64,000 nucleotides of DNA from Burkholderia sp. Leaf177 (GTDB lineage Bacteria; Pseudomonadota; Gammaproteobacteria; Burkholderiales; Burkholderiaceae). The notes under the pieces are model-generated. The model searched no databases. It worked only from the letters and a program-made list of their open reading frames with translations, and was not told the DNA's origin. Of the stretch, positions 25,002 to 32,277 are shown piece by piece (position 1 is the stretch's first letter; the number at the start of each line of letters is the position of its first letter). The stretch spans positions 265,119 to 329,118 of the forward strand of contig NZ_LMPF01000002.1 in assembly GCF_001424345.1 (NCBI RefSeq). The letters are read 5' to 3'. Both the position numbers and the translations under genes were made by a program.

Positions 25002-25679
25002 TCAGGAATTAATGCGCACGCCGAGTGCGGCGGCGAGTTCGTGTTCGGAGAAAACCAGTTCGGCGCCGTCGGGAAACGACCGTGCGGCGTCCGGATGTTC
25101 GGGCCACGCCAGCACGCGCATGCCTGCCGCGATGGCCGCACGCGCGCCCGTCGGGCTGTCTTCGACGACGATTGCTTCATCAGGCTCGATGCGCAAAAGC
25201 CACGCGGCGCGTTCGTACGGTTCGGGATGCGGTTTGCCGTCGCGCACGTCGTTGGTGCTGATCGAAATGAGTTGCGGATCTTGCAAGTCGAGCGCGCGAA
25301 GTCCGGCTTCGAGCAACATGCGCGATGAATTCGATACGATCGCCTGACGAATTCCCGCTGCACGCACCGCACGATAAACGCTCAGCGCGCCGTGTCTGGG
25401 GCGCATGTTTATCGCTTCGGAAACGTAGTGGCGCGCGCGTGCCATCGACCAGTCGTCGTAATCGAAATCGACGCCGAAAAGCTCGCGACACAACGTGTGC
25501 ACTTCGCGCGCGGTCTTGCCGAATATCGATGCATGAAGGTTGTCGTTCGGCTCGATGCCGTGATGTTTCAGGACCGCGACGAGCGTCGCCAGATGCAGCG
25601 CTTCGCTGTCCGCGAGCGTGCCGTCCATGTCCCACAAAACTGCCTTGATTGCGTGCGTCATTTGCGTCGTTTGCGTCAT
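25002..25679 (-). CDS. HAD-superfamily sugar phosphatase / beta-phosphoglucomutase-like
   Basis: A 225-residue HAD subfamily IA hydrolase. Motif I is LWDMDGTLADSE (about 15-26), motif II is VSNSS (115-119), and motifs III and IV are in KPHPEPYERA and VVEDSPTGARAA. The cap resembles beta-phosphoglucomutase and GPP1-type sugar-alcohol phosphatases. Its ATG at 25679 overlaps the kinase stop (ATGA), so it is translationally coupled. A much longer frame reaches back through the kinase gene and is an artefact. A phosphatase directly beside a kinase in the same operon is odd and may act as a salvage or detoxifying step. Confidence 0.85.
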   Translation of the reverse strand: MTQTTQMTHAIKAVLWDMDGTLADSEALHLATLVAVLKHHGIEPNDNLHASIFGKTAREVHTLCRELFGVDFDYDDWSMARARHYVSEAINMRPRHGALSVYRAVRAAGIRQAIVSNSSRMLLEAGLRALDLQDPQLISISTNDVRDGKPHPEPYERAAWLLRIEPDEAIVVEDSPTGARAAIAAGMRVLAWPEHPDAARSFPDGAELVFSEHELAAALGVRINS

Positions 25680-27181
25680 GCGTGGGTCTCGGCGAGACGA
25701 TCGAGGTCGTCGTAGAACTGTTGCGAGCTGGCGTAGAGCCGCTCGAAGATCGGCATCATCCGGTCGTAGGTGTCGGCGGCGCGCGGATCGGGCTGCACTT
25801 CGCGCTCGAACTGAACGAAGGCCGCGACGGCGTCGCCAAGACGCGCGAACTGGCCGTGCGCGGTCGCCGCGAGAATCGCGCAGCCCATCACGCCGCATTC
25901 CACTTCGGCCGGCACGAGAATGGGCGTCCGATACATGCTCGCCTTGATATCGAGCCACAACGCGGCCTTCGCGCCGCCGCTCGCGGCAACGAGCCGTTCC
26001 ATGCGCACGCCCGCCGATTCGATCACGCCAATGTGGCGGCGCACGCCGAACGCAACGCCTTCCAGCACGGCCCGATGCAAATGCGCCGTGCCGTGTTTTG
26101 CGCCGATGCCAAAAAATTGCGCCCGTGAATTCGAGTGCTCGCCAAGACGCTCGCCGGTGAGATACGGCAGGAAAAAGAGTCCTTCGGAACCGACCGGCGC
26201 TTCCGCCGCTTTCTGTGCGACGGCGTCGTAGCTCAAGGCGTTTTCGTGGAAGGCGCGGCGCGCCCAGCGCATCGCGTCGCCGCCTGAATCGAGCAGCATG
26301 AAACGTCCCCACAAGCCTTCGGCCGTCGCCACGTTCGATACTTCCGGATGCAGCATGGGGGTATCGGCGATAACGGTGATGATCGACGACGTACCCGTGA
26401 TGTCCGATCCGAGACCCGGCGCGTACACGCCCGAGCCGAGCACCGACAACGGATAATCCGCGCCGCCGACGAGCACCGGCGTGCCTTCGCGCAAACCAGT
26501 CGCTTGCGCGGCCTCGGCGCTCACGCTGCCGAGAATCTCCTGCGGCGCGCGGATAGGCGGGAATTTGGCGATATCGAGGCCGAGTGCATCGAGCATCGGC
26601 CTGGACCAGGTCCGCGTTTGCGGGTCCATCAGGAAACTCGTCGATGCGTCGCTCCAGTCCCACGCGCGTTCGCCCGTGAGACGGAAGTTGATGTAGTCCT
26701 TCGACATGAAGACGGTCGCCGCGCGCTCGTACGCTTGCGGTTCGTTCTGCTTGAGCCATTGCAGCTTGAAACCGGGCCACGCGGGCGTGGCGGGATTTGC
26801 CGTCAGCGGAAGATAAGCGGTCGAGTCGTGTTGCGCCCGGAAGGCTTCGACTTGAGCGAGCGTGCGTTTGTCGTTCCAGAGCGGCGCGGTTTCGCGGGTG
26901 AGCTGGCCGTCGGCATCGATCAGAACCGTGCCGTGCATTTGCCCGCACGCGCAGATTGCCGCGATGTTCGCCGCCGCGTCCGGCACGCTTTCGAGGACTT
27001 CGCGAATGGCGCCGGCCGCGCCTTGCCACCAATCGGCGGGGCGTTGTTCCGACCAACCGTAACGCGGCACGATTTGCTCATGCTCACGCGCCGCCATGCT
27101 GGCTATTTTTCCACGTCCGTTGACCAGGGCAGCGCGAACGCTGCCAGTGCCGACGTCGATGGCAAGGTAATACGTCTCCAT
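25676..27181 (-). CDS. FGGY-family carbohydrate kinase (ribulose/ribitol-kinase-like)
   Basis: About 501 residues. The N-terminal phosphate loop is AIDVGTGSVRAALV (7-20), followed by the FGGY N-domain and a C-domain including LLDSGGDAMRWARRAF and VAASGGAKAALWLDIKA (the ATP-site GGGA region reads SGGAKA). AIDVGTGSVRA is common in D-ribulokinase-like members, so a pentulose or pentitol substrate is favoured without being proven. I chose the ATG at 27181 since family homology begins there; the open frame extends to 27286 but has no other support. It is the first gene after the ABC transporter, separated by 249 bases with hairpins. Confidence 0.85.
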   Translation of the reverse strand: METYYLAIDVGTGSVRAALVNGRGKIASMAAREHEQIVPRYGWSEQRPADWWQGAAGAIREVLESVPDAAANIAAICACGQMHGTVLIDADGQLTRETAPLWNDKRTLAQVEAFRAQHDSTAYLPLTANPATPAWPGFKLQWLKQNEPQAYERAATVFMSKDYINFRLTGERAWDWSDASTSFLMDPQTRTWSRPMLDALGLDIAKFPPIRAPQEILGSVSAEAAQATGLREGTPVLVGGADYPLSVLGSGVYAPGLGSDITGTSSIITVIADTPMLHPEVSNVATAEGLWGRFMLLDSGGDAMRWARRAFHENALSYDAVAQKAAEAPVGSEGLFFLPYLTGERLGEHSNSRAQFFGIGAKHGTAHLHRAVLEGVAFGVRRHIGVIESAGVRMERLVAASGGAKAALWLDIKASMYRTPILVPAEVECGVMGCAILAATAHGQFARLGDAVAAFVQFEREVQPDPRAADTYDRMMPIFERLYASSQQFYDDLDRLAETHA

Positions 27182-27262
27182 GACTCGAGTCCCCAGGTAT
27201 TGCCTGAACGAGCGAATTCGCGATGCGAAGATCCGCGCCGAGCTTCTAATTAACGTTATCTT

Positions 27263-27279
27263 GACTACGTTTTGTAGTC
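27263..27279. promoter_or_regulatory. Inverted repeat between the binding-protein and kinase genes
   Basis: GACTAC-GTTTT-GTAGTC is a perfect 6-base inverted repeat in an AT-rich patch about 82-98 bases before the kinase start. On the leftward strand it follows a good -35 (TTGACA), and a weak -10 (CAAGAT) lies 17 bases downstream, so the repeat sits in a promoter spacer, as for a repressor site. Confidence 0.45.
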
Positions 27280-27387
27280 GTGTCAATTAGCTGCTGACGC
27301 TTGTTCCGCCTTGAAATTGCTGATCGATCAATCCTGAGTCTCGTTTTCGTGCCCTCTATTTCGTTCTTTTCACTAACTTTATTCTCC

Positions 27388-27413
27388 AGCGATGCGAAAG
27401 ACCTTTCGCATCG
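27388..27413 (-). terminator. Perfect 12-bp stem-loop after the binding-protein gene
   Basis: GCGATGCGAAAG and CTTTCGCATCGC are exact reverse complements separated by 2 bases, 17 bases beyond the binding-protein stop. No U-run follows in the leftward direction, so it may protect the upstream mRNA or attenuate rather than fully terminate. Confidence 0.6.
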
Positions 27414-27430
27414 CGTTCAAGCCTGAAATA

Positions 27431-28375
27431 TCAATACAGCACGTTCTTTGCAACCGGCTGATCGATGTTGCCCTTATCGACCATCACCACGCCCGTATCG
27501 ACAAATTTCGGCGGCGATTTCTTCTCGATCACTTGGACCACCGTTTCAATGCCCTTGTAGCCCATCTGATAAGAACCCTGCACGGCGATAGCCTGAATGG
27601 TCCCGTCCTTCACAAAATTCTGCAGATCCTGGTTGCCGTCGAAACCGATCGCCACGACCTTTCCAGCCTTGCCCGACTGCGCCAACGCACGACCCATGCC
27701 GACAGCAGTCGGTTCATTTGCACCGAAGATGCCCTTGAGGTCAGGATTGGCGGCGAGTACGTCGGTCGTCTGGTTCAGCGCGTTCGCCATTTGCGATTGC
27801 GAGTAGAACGGGCCGACCACGGTCAGCTTCGAATGCGCTTCCAGGTATTTGCGGAATCCGCCGACACGCGCAGCTTCCGACCCCGCGCCCGCCACGTACG
27901 ACATCAGCGCAATCTTGCCCGTCTGCCCCACCTTCGCGATCAACGCCTGCGCGCAGAGCTCGCCGGCCTTGGCGTTATCGGTGGAAAGGAAAGCCTGGTA
28001 GTACTGCTTGCCCGAATCGGCGAGCGCCGAGTCGATGATCACCACGGGAATATGCGCTTCCCACGCCTTCTTCACGGCCGGCACGAGCGCATCCGGATCG
28101 GACGCGGCCAGCACGATGCCCGAGACCTTGCGGTTCACCGCGTTCTCGACCATGTTCACTTCGGCCGCTATATCCGATTCAGCCGTCGGCCCCTGGAAGG
28201 TCATGGTGTAACCCTTCTGCTTGGCCATCGCCGCAGTCGCGCCCTTGTTGACGTTCTGCCAGTAATTGGAATCGGCGCTCTTCACGATCACCGCAATCTC
28301 GCCGCCCGCGGCAAAAGCGGTGCTCGCGGCAACGGCCAGCATGGTGGCAAACATCGCTTTCGTAGTCAGTTTCAT
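27431..28375 (-). CDS. Sugar ABC transporter, periplasmic substrate-binding protein
   Basis: 314 residues with a signal peptide (about 1-23, ending TAFAAG) and a ribose-type binding fold: IAVIVKSADSNYWQNVNKGA, then SDIAAEVNMVENAVNRKVSGIVLAASDPDALVPA and LKGIFGANEPTAVGMGRAL. It delivers substrate to the permease and ATPase encoded upstream in the same leftward operon. The operon's kinase and dehydrogenases suggest a polyol or pentose. Upstream spacing of 91 bases after the permease stop is enough for a separate promoter. Confidence 0.88.
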   Translation of the reverse strand: MKLTTKAMFATMLAVAASTAFAAGGEIAVIVKSADSNYWQNVNKGATAAMAKQKGYTMTFQGPTAESDIAAEVNMVENAVNRKVSGIVLAASDPDALVPAVKKAWEAHIPVVIIDSALADSGKQYYQAFLSTDNAKAGELCAQALIAKVGQTGKIALMSYVAGAGSEAARVGGFRKYLEAHSKLTVVGPFYSQSQMANALNQTTDVLAANPDLKGIFGANEPTAVGMGRALAQSGKAGKVVAIGFDGNQDLQNFVKDGTIQAIAVQGSYQMGYKGIETVVQVIEKKSPPKFVDTGVVMVDKGNIDQPVAKNVLY

Positions 28376-28466
28376 GTCTCGCTCCTTTGGTTTTATAAGG
28401 CCGCTGCGGCCCGCTTCGCTTCTGCCCCTCGGACGCTTTCACGACAATTCCCGCGTCCGATAAAAC

Positions 28467-29495
28467 TCATCGCCGGTTTCGAATCTGGTCGATCCACACC
28501 GTGCCCAGGATCACGAGGCCAATGATGATCTGCTGGATAAAACTCGATACGCCGTTCATGTTCAGGCCATTGCGCAAGATGCCGATCACGAACGCGCCGA
28601 TCGCCGTGCCCGAGATCGTTCCCACGCCGCCCATGAGCGATGTTCCGCCGATCACCGCGCTGGCGATGGCATCGAGTTCGTACATCACGCCTTCGTTCGG
28701 CTGTGCGGTCACGAGCCGCGACATCAGCACGCAGCCTGTCAAACCGGCGAGCGCGCCGGACAGGACATACGTGAACAACTTCACGCGATTCACGTTCACG
28801 CCCGACAGCCGCGCCGCTTCCGCATTCGATCCAACCGCGTAGATATGCCGCCCGAGCGATGTCCGGCTGAGCATGATCGAAACCAGCACGGCGAGCACGA
28901 CCATGATGATCACGGGATACGGAATGCCGGGAAAAACGACATCGGGGAAACCGTCCGAACCCATCCGCACGATACGAAACAGCGACCCGTTGCCGAGTTC
29001 CGCGAACGAATCGCCGAGGCCCGACACCGGCCGTGCGCCCGTGATCTGCAACGCAACGCCGCGAGCGACCAGCATCATCCCCAACGTGGCGATAAACGGC
29101 GGCAAGCCCATGCGCGTCACGAAGATGCCGTTGAAGGCGCCGCAAACCGCGCCGACGATCACACCGCCGAGCATGCCGATTGGCACCGGAACGCCCGCCT
29201 TCACGAGCAACGCCGCGCACACGCCGGAGAGCGCGAGCACCGATCCCACCGACAGATCGATACCCCCGGTGATGATCACGCACGTCGCGCCCAACCCGAG
29301 ATACGCAATCGACGTCACTTGCAGCGCGACCGTCATGCCGTTGCCGAGCGACATGAACGCGTTGCTCGTCGCGGAAAACACGATCACGAGCATCACCAGA
29401 CTGCCGAGCGCGGCGAACTTCTGGATCAGGTCGCGGCGTCGTTCACGAGCGCGGGCGCGATCGGCATGAGCGGGATCTGTAGTCATCTCAAGCAT
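28467..29495 (-). CDS. Sugar ABC transporter permease (RbsC type)
   Basis: 342 residues, inner membrane, with many hydrophobic segments. It has the family sequence ITGGIDLSVGSVLALSG (about 70-86) and the coupling loop AVGSNAEAARLSGVNV. The first 28 residues are charged and cytoplasmic. The start overlaps the ATPase stop by 8 bases; an ATG three codons later (29486) would leave only a 1-base gap. It forms the uptake channel with the upstream ATPase. Confidence 0.88.
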   Translation of the reverse strand: MLEMTTDPAHADRARARERRRDLIQKFAALGSLVMLVIVFSATSNAFMSLGNGMTVALQVTSIAYLGLGATCVIITGGIDLSVGSVLALSGVCAALLVKAGVPVPIGMLGGVIVGAVCGAFNGIFVTRMGLPPFIATLGMMLVARGVALQITGARPVSGLGDSFAELGNGSLFRIVRMGSDGFPDVVFPGIPYPVIIMVVLAVLVSIMLSRTSLGRHIYAVGSNAEAARLSGVNVNRVKLFTYVLSGALAGLTGCVLMSRLVTAQPNEGVMYELDAIASAVIGGTSLMGGVGTISGTAIGAFVIGILRNGLNMNGVSSFIQQIIIGLVILGTVWIDQIRNRR

Positions 29496-31035
29496 GGGTC
29501 GTCCGTCCTGATGCGTAGTGCATGATTTCTTCCTGATTGGTCTTGCGGGTCTCGAGCACGCCCGCTATCTCGCCTTCGTGGAACACGGCGACGCGATCGG
29601 TCATGCCCATGATTTCGGGCAATTCCGAACTGATTAGGACTACGCCAATTCCCTGCGCGGCCAGCCGGTCCATGAGTTCGTAGATGGCGTATTTCGCGCC
29701 GACGTCGATGCCGCGCGTGGGTTCATCGAAGAAAAGAATCTTCGATTCGCGGAACAGCCATTTGCTGATCACCACCTTCTGCTGATTGCCGCCCGAGAGG
29801 TTGCGCGTGATCTGGTTCGCGCTCGGCGTGCGGATGCCGAGCGCATCGATATATTTGCGCGCGACCTTGCCTTCTTCCTCGAAACGGATGAACCCGCCCG
29901 CACCGGAAACCGCCTCCACGTTCGCGAGCGTGATGTTCTTCGCGACCGTCATTTGCAGCGCAAGCCCGTTGCCTTTACGATCTTCCGAGAGATACGCAAT
30001 GCCGTTGCGGATGGCATCGATAGGCGAATGAATCGACAGCTTCTCGCCGCCCAGATGGACTTCGCCGCCGTCCACCGGATCGGCGCCGAACACCGCGCGC
30101 GCCACTTCCGTGCGTCCCGAACCCATCAAACCCGCAAAGCCCAGAATCTCTCCGCGACGCAATTCGAAACTCACCGGTCCGAAGACTTCGCGGCGCTTCA
30201 AGCCATTGACGCTCAAGAGGACATCGGTTGTCGGCTGCGATTTGCGTTCCGGGAACACATCGTCGAGATCGCGCCCGACCATATGCGACACCACCTGGTC
30301 GATGGTCGTGGCCGCGAAGTCATCGGTGGAAATCGTGCGGCCATCGCGCAGCACGGTCACGCGGTCCGCGATCTCCGCCAGCTCGTCCAGCCGATGCGAG
30401 ATGTACACAATGCCCACGCCCGACTTGCGCAACTCCTTGATGATCCGAAACAAATGCACCGTCTCGGATTCGGTGAGCGACGACGTGGGTTCATCCATGA
30501 TCAGAAGCCGCGCGTTGAGCGACAGCGCCTTCGCGATTTCGATCATCTGCTGTTGCGCGACGGACAACGACCCAACCAGCGTTCGCGGTTTCAACGGCAG
30601 GCCGATCCGGTCGAGCGCGGCCTGTGAATCGGCGGCAAGCCGCGCACGATCGATAAATATCCCGCGCTTCGGCTCGCGCGCCAGAAAGATGTTTTCCGCG
30701 ATCGACAGATGCGGAATCAGGTTCAGCTCCTGATGAATGATCGCGATGCCCGCGGCTTGCGCGTCGAGCGTGGACGCGAAATGCTGCACGCGGCCATCGA
30801 GATAGATCTCGCCTTCATCCGGCCGATATTGCCCGCTGACAATTTTCATCAGCGTGGATTTGCCCGCGCCGTTCTCGCCGCAAATGGCGTGCACTTCGCC
30901 GGCGCGGACATCGAAGCTGACGTTCTGCAACGCAATTACACCCGGGAAGCGCTTGCCCACGCCATTCAGGCGCAGCAAGGATTCCGCCGGCATGACGGAG
31001 CGGGACGAAACGTCCGGTTCGGCCGTCACGGTCAT
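29488..31035 (-). CDS. Sugar ABC transporter ATP-binding protein (RbsA type)
   Basis: About 515 residues with two fused ABC domains. The first has Walker A GENGAGKST (53-61), signature LSVAQQQ and Walker B LLIMDEPTSSL. The second has the degenerate GLMGSGRTE, signature LSGGNQQK and Walker B ILFFDEPTRG. I chose the ATG at 31035 because it overlaps the stop of a 12-codon leader frame that has the only strong ribosome site in the region; ATG 30993 and TTG 31119 are alternatives. First gene of the leftward transporter operon, divergent from the GntR regulator. Confidence 0.85.
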   Translation of the reverse strand: MTVTAEPDVSSRSVMPAESLLRLNGVGKRFPGVIALQNVSFDVRAGEVHAICGENGAGKSTLMKIVSGQYRPDEGEIYLDGRVQHFASTLDAQAAGIAIIHQELNLIPHLSIAENIFLAREPKRGIFIDRARLAADSQAALDRIGLPLKPRTLVGSLSVAQQQMIEIAKALSLNARLLIMDEPTSSLTESETVHLFRIIKELRKSGVGIVYISHRLDELAEIADRVTVLRDGRTISTDDFAATTIDQVVSHMVGRDLDDVFPERKSQPTTDVLLSVNGLKRREVFGPVSFELRRGEILGFAGLMGSGRTEVARAVFGADPVDGGEVHLGGEKLSIHSPIDAIRNGIAYLSEDRKGNGLALQMTVAKNITLANVEAVSGAGGFIRFEEEGKVARKYIDALGIRTPSANQITRNLSGGNQQKVVISKWLFRESKILFFDEPTRGIDVGAKYAIYELMDRLAAQGIGVVLISSELPEIMGMTDRVAVFHEGEIAGVLETRKTNQEEIMHYASGRTTHA

Positions 31036-31070
31036 CGCACGGCCCGAGAGACTGATTGGGACGGATGCAT
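31032..31070 (-). CDS. 12-codon leader ORF coupled to the ABC ATPase
   Basis: An ATG at 31070 follows CGAGGAGACAAAAACG, the strongest ribosome site before the operon. It encodes MHPSQSVSRAVR and its TGA overlaps the ATG of the ATPase gene (ATGA). The frame differs from the ATPase, so ribosomes would have to terminate and restart. The peptide has no regulatory codon run. It may be a coupling leader or a sign that the ATPase start is mis-assigned. Confidence 0.4.
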   Translation of the reverse strand: MHPSQSVSRAVR

Positions 31071-31125
31071 CGTTTTTGTCTCCTCGATGTGTGGCAGTTC
31101 GTCCAAGTCGATCCTGCAATCAAAG

Positions 31126-31136
31126 TGGTCAAGCCA
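31126..31136. promoter_or_regulatory. FadR-type operator-like site, copy 1
   Basis: TGGTCAAGCCA, a near-palindrome close to the TGGT-N3-ACCA core bound by FadR/FCD-type GntR regulators. It lies 91 bases upstream of the ATPase start. An identical 11-mer occurs at 31269-31279, just before the GntR gene. Confidence 0.55.
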
Positions 31137-31268
31137 ATTTAGTGTTTGAAGATCCGGCCTGACCTGTCGCTAATGATAATGGCGTTATGCCTGTACTGGA
31201 ATCGCGGTATTTACCCTTATATCCAACGACATACGCTCCAAGCGATGCTGGCGCGAATTAAGCGCAAT

Positions 31269-31279
31269 TGGTCAAGCCA
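31269..31279. promoter_or_regulatory. FadR-type operator-like site, copy 2
   Basis: Second exact copy of TGGTCAAGCCA, in the same orientation and 143 bases from the first. It ends 37 bases before the GntR start codon, which suits autorepression. Both copies have A/T-rich flanks on their outer sides. Confidence 0.55.
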
Positions 31280-31316
31280 CCTTACACGTTTTGGTCCGGA
31301 CATCGCCTGCACCTTC

Positions 31317-32009
31317 ATGACATCTCTCGTAAAACCTGTTGAAACAAGGCGGCTGTATCAATCCATCGCCGATCAGATCAACACGCTTATCCGGCACGGA
31401 AGCTTTCAGGCCGGCACCCGTTTGCCGCCGGAACGTGAATTGGCGCAGCAGCTGGGTGTATCGCGTCCGTCGTTGCGCGAGGCCTTGATTGCGCTCGAAA
31501 TTCGCGGACAAGTCGAAATTCGCATGGGCTCGGGCGTCTACGTGTGCGACGTCGGCAGCGAAACATCGCCTTTGACCGCGATGGGCGAAAGCCCGACCGA
31601 GTTGATGCAGGCGCGCGCGGCAATAGAAGGATCGGTGATCGTGCTCGCGTGCACGCGGCTGACGTCCGACGGCACGGCCAGGCTGCAAAAAACGCTCGAC
31701 GTCATGCGCGAGTTGATCGCGGCTGGCCGTTCGCCTTTGGATCCGGACCGGCAGTTCCATATCACTATCGCGGAAATTGCCGGGAATTCGGTGCTGACGC
31801 GTCTCGTAGGCGAATTATTCGATGGCCGCAACGACCCGATTGCGGCAAAAGCCAGCGTGCTTTCGGAGAACATCACCACGTGGGGCGTGGCGTTGTCCGA
31901 GCACGAACGCATTCTCAGAACGCTCGAAGCGCGTGATCCAATCGCCGCGCAGGCAGCGATCCGATCGCACCTGAAAGCATCGGAGGAACGATGGGTCGGC
32001 GACGCGTGA
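31317..32009 (+). CDS. GntR family regulator, FadR/FCD subfamily
   Basis: About 230 residues. A winged HTH lies at about 10-75 (LYQSIADQINTLIRHGSFQAGTRLPPERELAQQLGVSRPSLREAL) and an all-helical FCD effector domain covers 95-225, with the metal-site type residues in DRQFHITIAEIAGN and a later histidine in RSHLKASEE. I chose the ATG at 31317 because the HTH begins right after it; the open frame extends back to 31146 across the operator sites. It is divergent from the ABC/polyol operon and almost certainly its repressor, sensing a sugar acid or sugar metabolite. Confidence 0.87.
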   Translation: MTSLVKPVETRRLYQSIADQINTLIRHGSFQAGTRLPPERELAQQLGVSRPSLREALIALEIRGQVEIRMGSGVYVCDVGSETSPLTAMGESPTELMQARAAIEGSVIVLACTRLTSDGTARLQKTLDVMRELIAAGRSPLDPDRQFHITIAEIAGNSVLTRLVGELFDGRNDPIAAKASVLSENITTWGVALSEHERILRTLEARDPIAAQAAIRSHLKASEERWVGDA

Positions 32010-32094
32010 GTGGTCGCACGTCGTCGAAGCACGTCCCTAACCCTCAGAAAATCATCCCGCCACAGCAATGAATCCGTGTGTCGTTTTTTAGTTT

Positions 32095-32127
32095 CATGAA
32101 TGATAACGATTCGCATTCATGTATAAT
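32095..32127 (+). promoter_or_regulatory. Fur box overlapping the promoter of the TonB-dependent receptor
   Basis: TGATAACGATTCGCATTCA (32101-32119) matches the Fur box pattern and is flanked by an exact inverted repeat CATGAATG (32095-32102) / CATTCATG (32114-32121). A perfect -10 box TATAAT follows at 32122-32127. Iron-bound Fur should block this promoter. Confidence 0.75.
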
Positions 32128-32277
32128 CCGCACGTTTGTCAGGTCTTGTTGTCCAGCTGTAAATCCAGACTCGCAAGTCCAAACATAAACCCACGACAAA
32201 AGCACCGTTCCGTTGCCCATCGGATACCTGATGGATGACGGGGCGAAATCACGACCACTTCGCTACTCCGCTCCTTG

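Noticed and set aside
25680..27056. N-terminal extension joining the HAD phosphatase to a 684-residue frame
   Set aside because: The extra 459 residues lie in another frame of the FGGY kinase gene; the HAD fold begins at the ATGA overlap at 25679.
31146..31316. 57-residue N-terminal extension of the GntR regulator
   Set aside because: It crosses the operator-like site and promoter; HTH homology starts at 31317.
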